This document shows positions 63,864 through 64,000 of a stretch of DNA of 64,000 nt, piece after piece. A program made the position numbers and the translations under genes. The DNA is from Bog-473 sp963744935 (GTDB taxonomy: Bacteria; Actinomycetota; Acidimicrobiia; Acidimicrobiales; RAAP-2): NCBI GenBank assembly GCA_963744935.1, contig CAVUVM010000004.1:1054001-1118000 (forward strand), read 5' to 3'. A model generated the notes under the pieces. The model was not told the origin of the DNA, made no database searches, and was given only the letters and a program-made list of their open reading frames with translations. How positions within the stretch are numbered: the first letter of the stretch is position 1; each line of letters begins with the position of its first letter.

Positions 63864-64000
63864 CTATCCATCGGGACGTGGGCCGGTCTCATCGGAGCAT
63901 TTGAGCGTGAACGAGTGGCGTGCGGGGTTGACCTTCACCCCGGGAAGCCAGACGATGTTGCGATGAGCGCGAGGGGCCGGCGTCGGCGGGCACGGATCGT
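63864..64000 (-). CDS. C-terminal end of an unidentified protein (5' part outside window)
   Basis: On the minus strand one frame is open from the right edge to a TAG at 63864-63866. The last ~35 residues (RNIVWLPGVKVNPARHSF, TLKCSDETGPRPDG) read like a real polar C-terminus. If genuine, the gene ends 49 bp upstream of the repressor start and could be co-transcribed with it. No family can be named and the call is weak because only about 45 codons are visible. Confidence 0.3.
   Translation of the reverse strand, partial: DPCPPTPAPRAHRNIVWLPGVKVNPARHSFTLKCSDETGPRPDG

Overview
The window is 64 kb of GC-rich DNA from an actinomycete-like bacterium. GTG starts and GTGA/ATGA start-stop overlaps are common. 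Typical actinobacterial families are present (PucR and BTAD regulators, DUF4235, SHOCT, DUF5134, VKOR). Secreted propeller proteins carry a GMAATPDGGGYW-type repeat that I associate with the Acidimicrobiia. That placement is inference; no rRNA, tRNA or taxonomic marker gene was seen.

Layout. 1-6.5 kb: the start of a TIR-membrane-WD40 protein, a secreted SGNH hydrolase, and a sensor-type class III nucleotide cyclase converging on a Crp/Fnr regulator. 6.5-14 kb: a block of small membrane and stress genes (DUF7144, PLDc_N/SHOCT, SHOCT, DUF6325, YihY, MFS, CYTH-like, DUF4235) bracketed by two diverged direct repeats; a decayed tyrosine-integrase relic follows the left one. 14-25 kb: a PucR regulator and three large secreted repeat proteins. 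25-34.5 kb: a BTAD regulator, a methyltransferase, a NitT/TauT-like ABC importer and an ABC-2 exporter. 34.7-36.7 kb: a second secreted propeller protein.

36.9-44.1 kb is the most interesting region. A cobalamin riboswitch precedes five closely packed genes: a secreted squalene-cyclase-like toroid protein, a membrane-anchored DUF4430 protein, and a complete ECF transporter (T, fused A-A', S). The first two match the alpha and beta halves of animal transcobalamin/intrinsic factor, here as separate proteins. I propose a split, surface-anchored vitamin B12 capture system feeding the ECF importer. A BtuF-like cobalamin-binding protein is divergent from it.

44-48.5 kb holds a small-molecule uptake and hydrolysis cluster (glutamine amidotransferase, XRE-cupin regulator, M24 hydrolase, APC permease) and a universal stress protein. 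48.5-53 kb holds secreted redox and copper proteins: a peptidylglycine/dopamine-type copper monooxygenase, a lipoprotein, and a VKOR plus DUF929 thioredoxin-like pair. 53-64 kb is a copper homeostasis island: two P1B ATPases (one with a novel C-terminal extension), a CopZ-like chaperone, three polytopic membrane proteins, and a BlaI/CopY repressor with a cysteine-rich N-terminus. TACTAC-N5-GTAGTA palindromes sit upstream of three transcription units there.

Five otherwise well-conserved genes are broken by single-base indels, six in total. Either the assembly has residual indel errors or these genes are decaying; joined reading frames are given for each.
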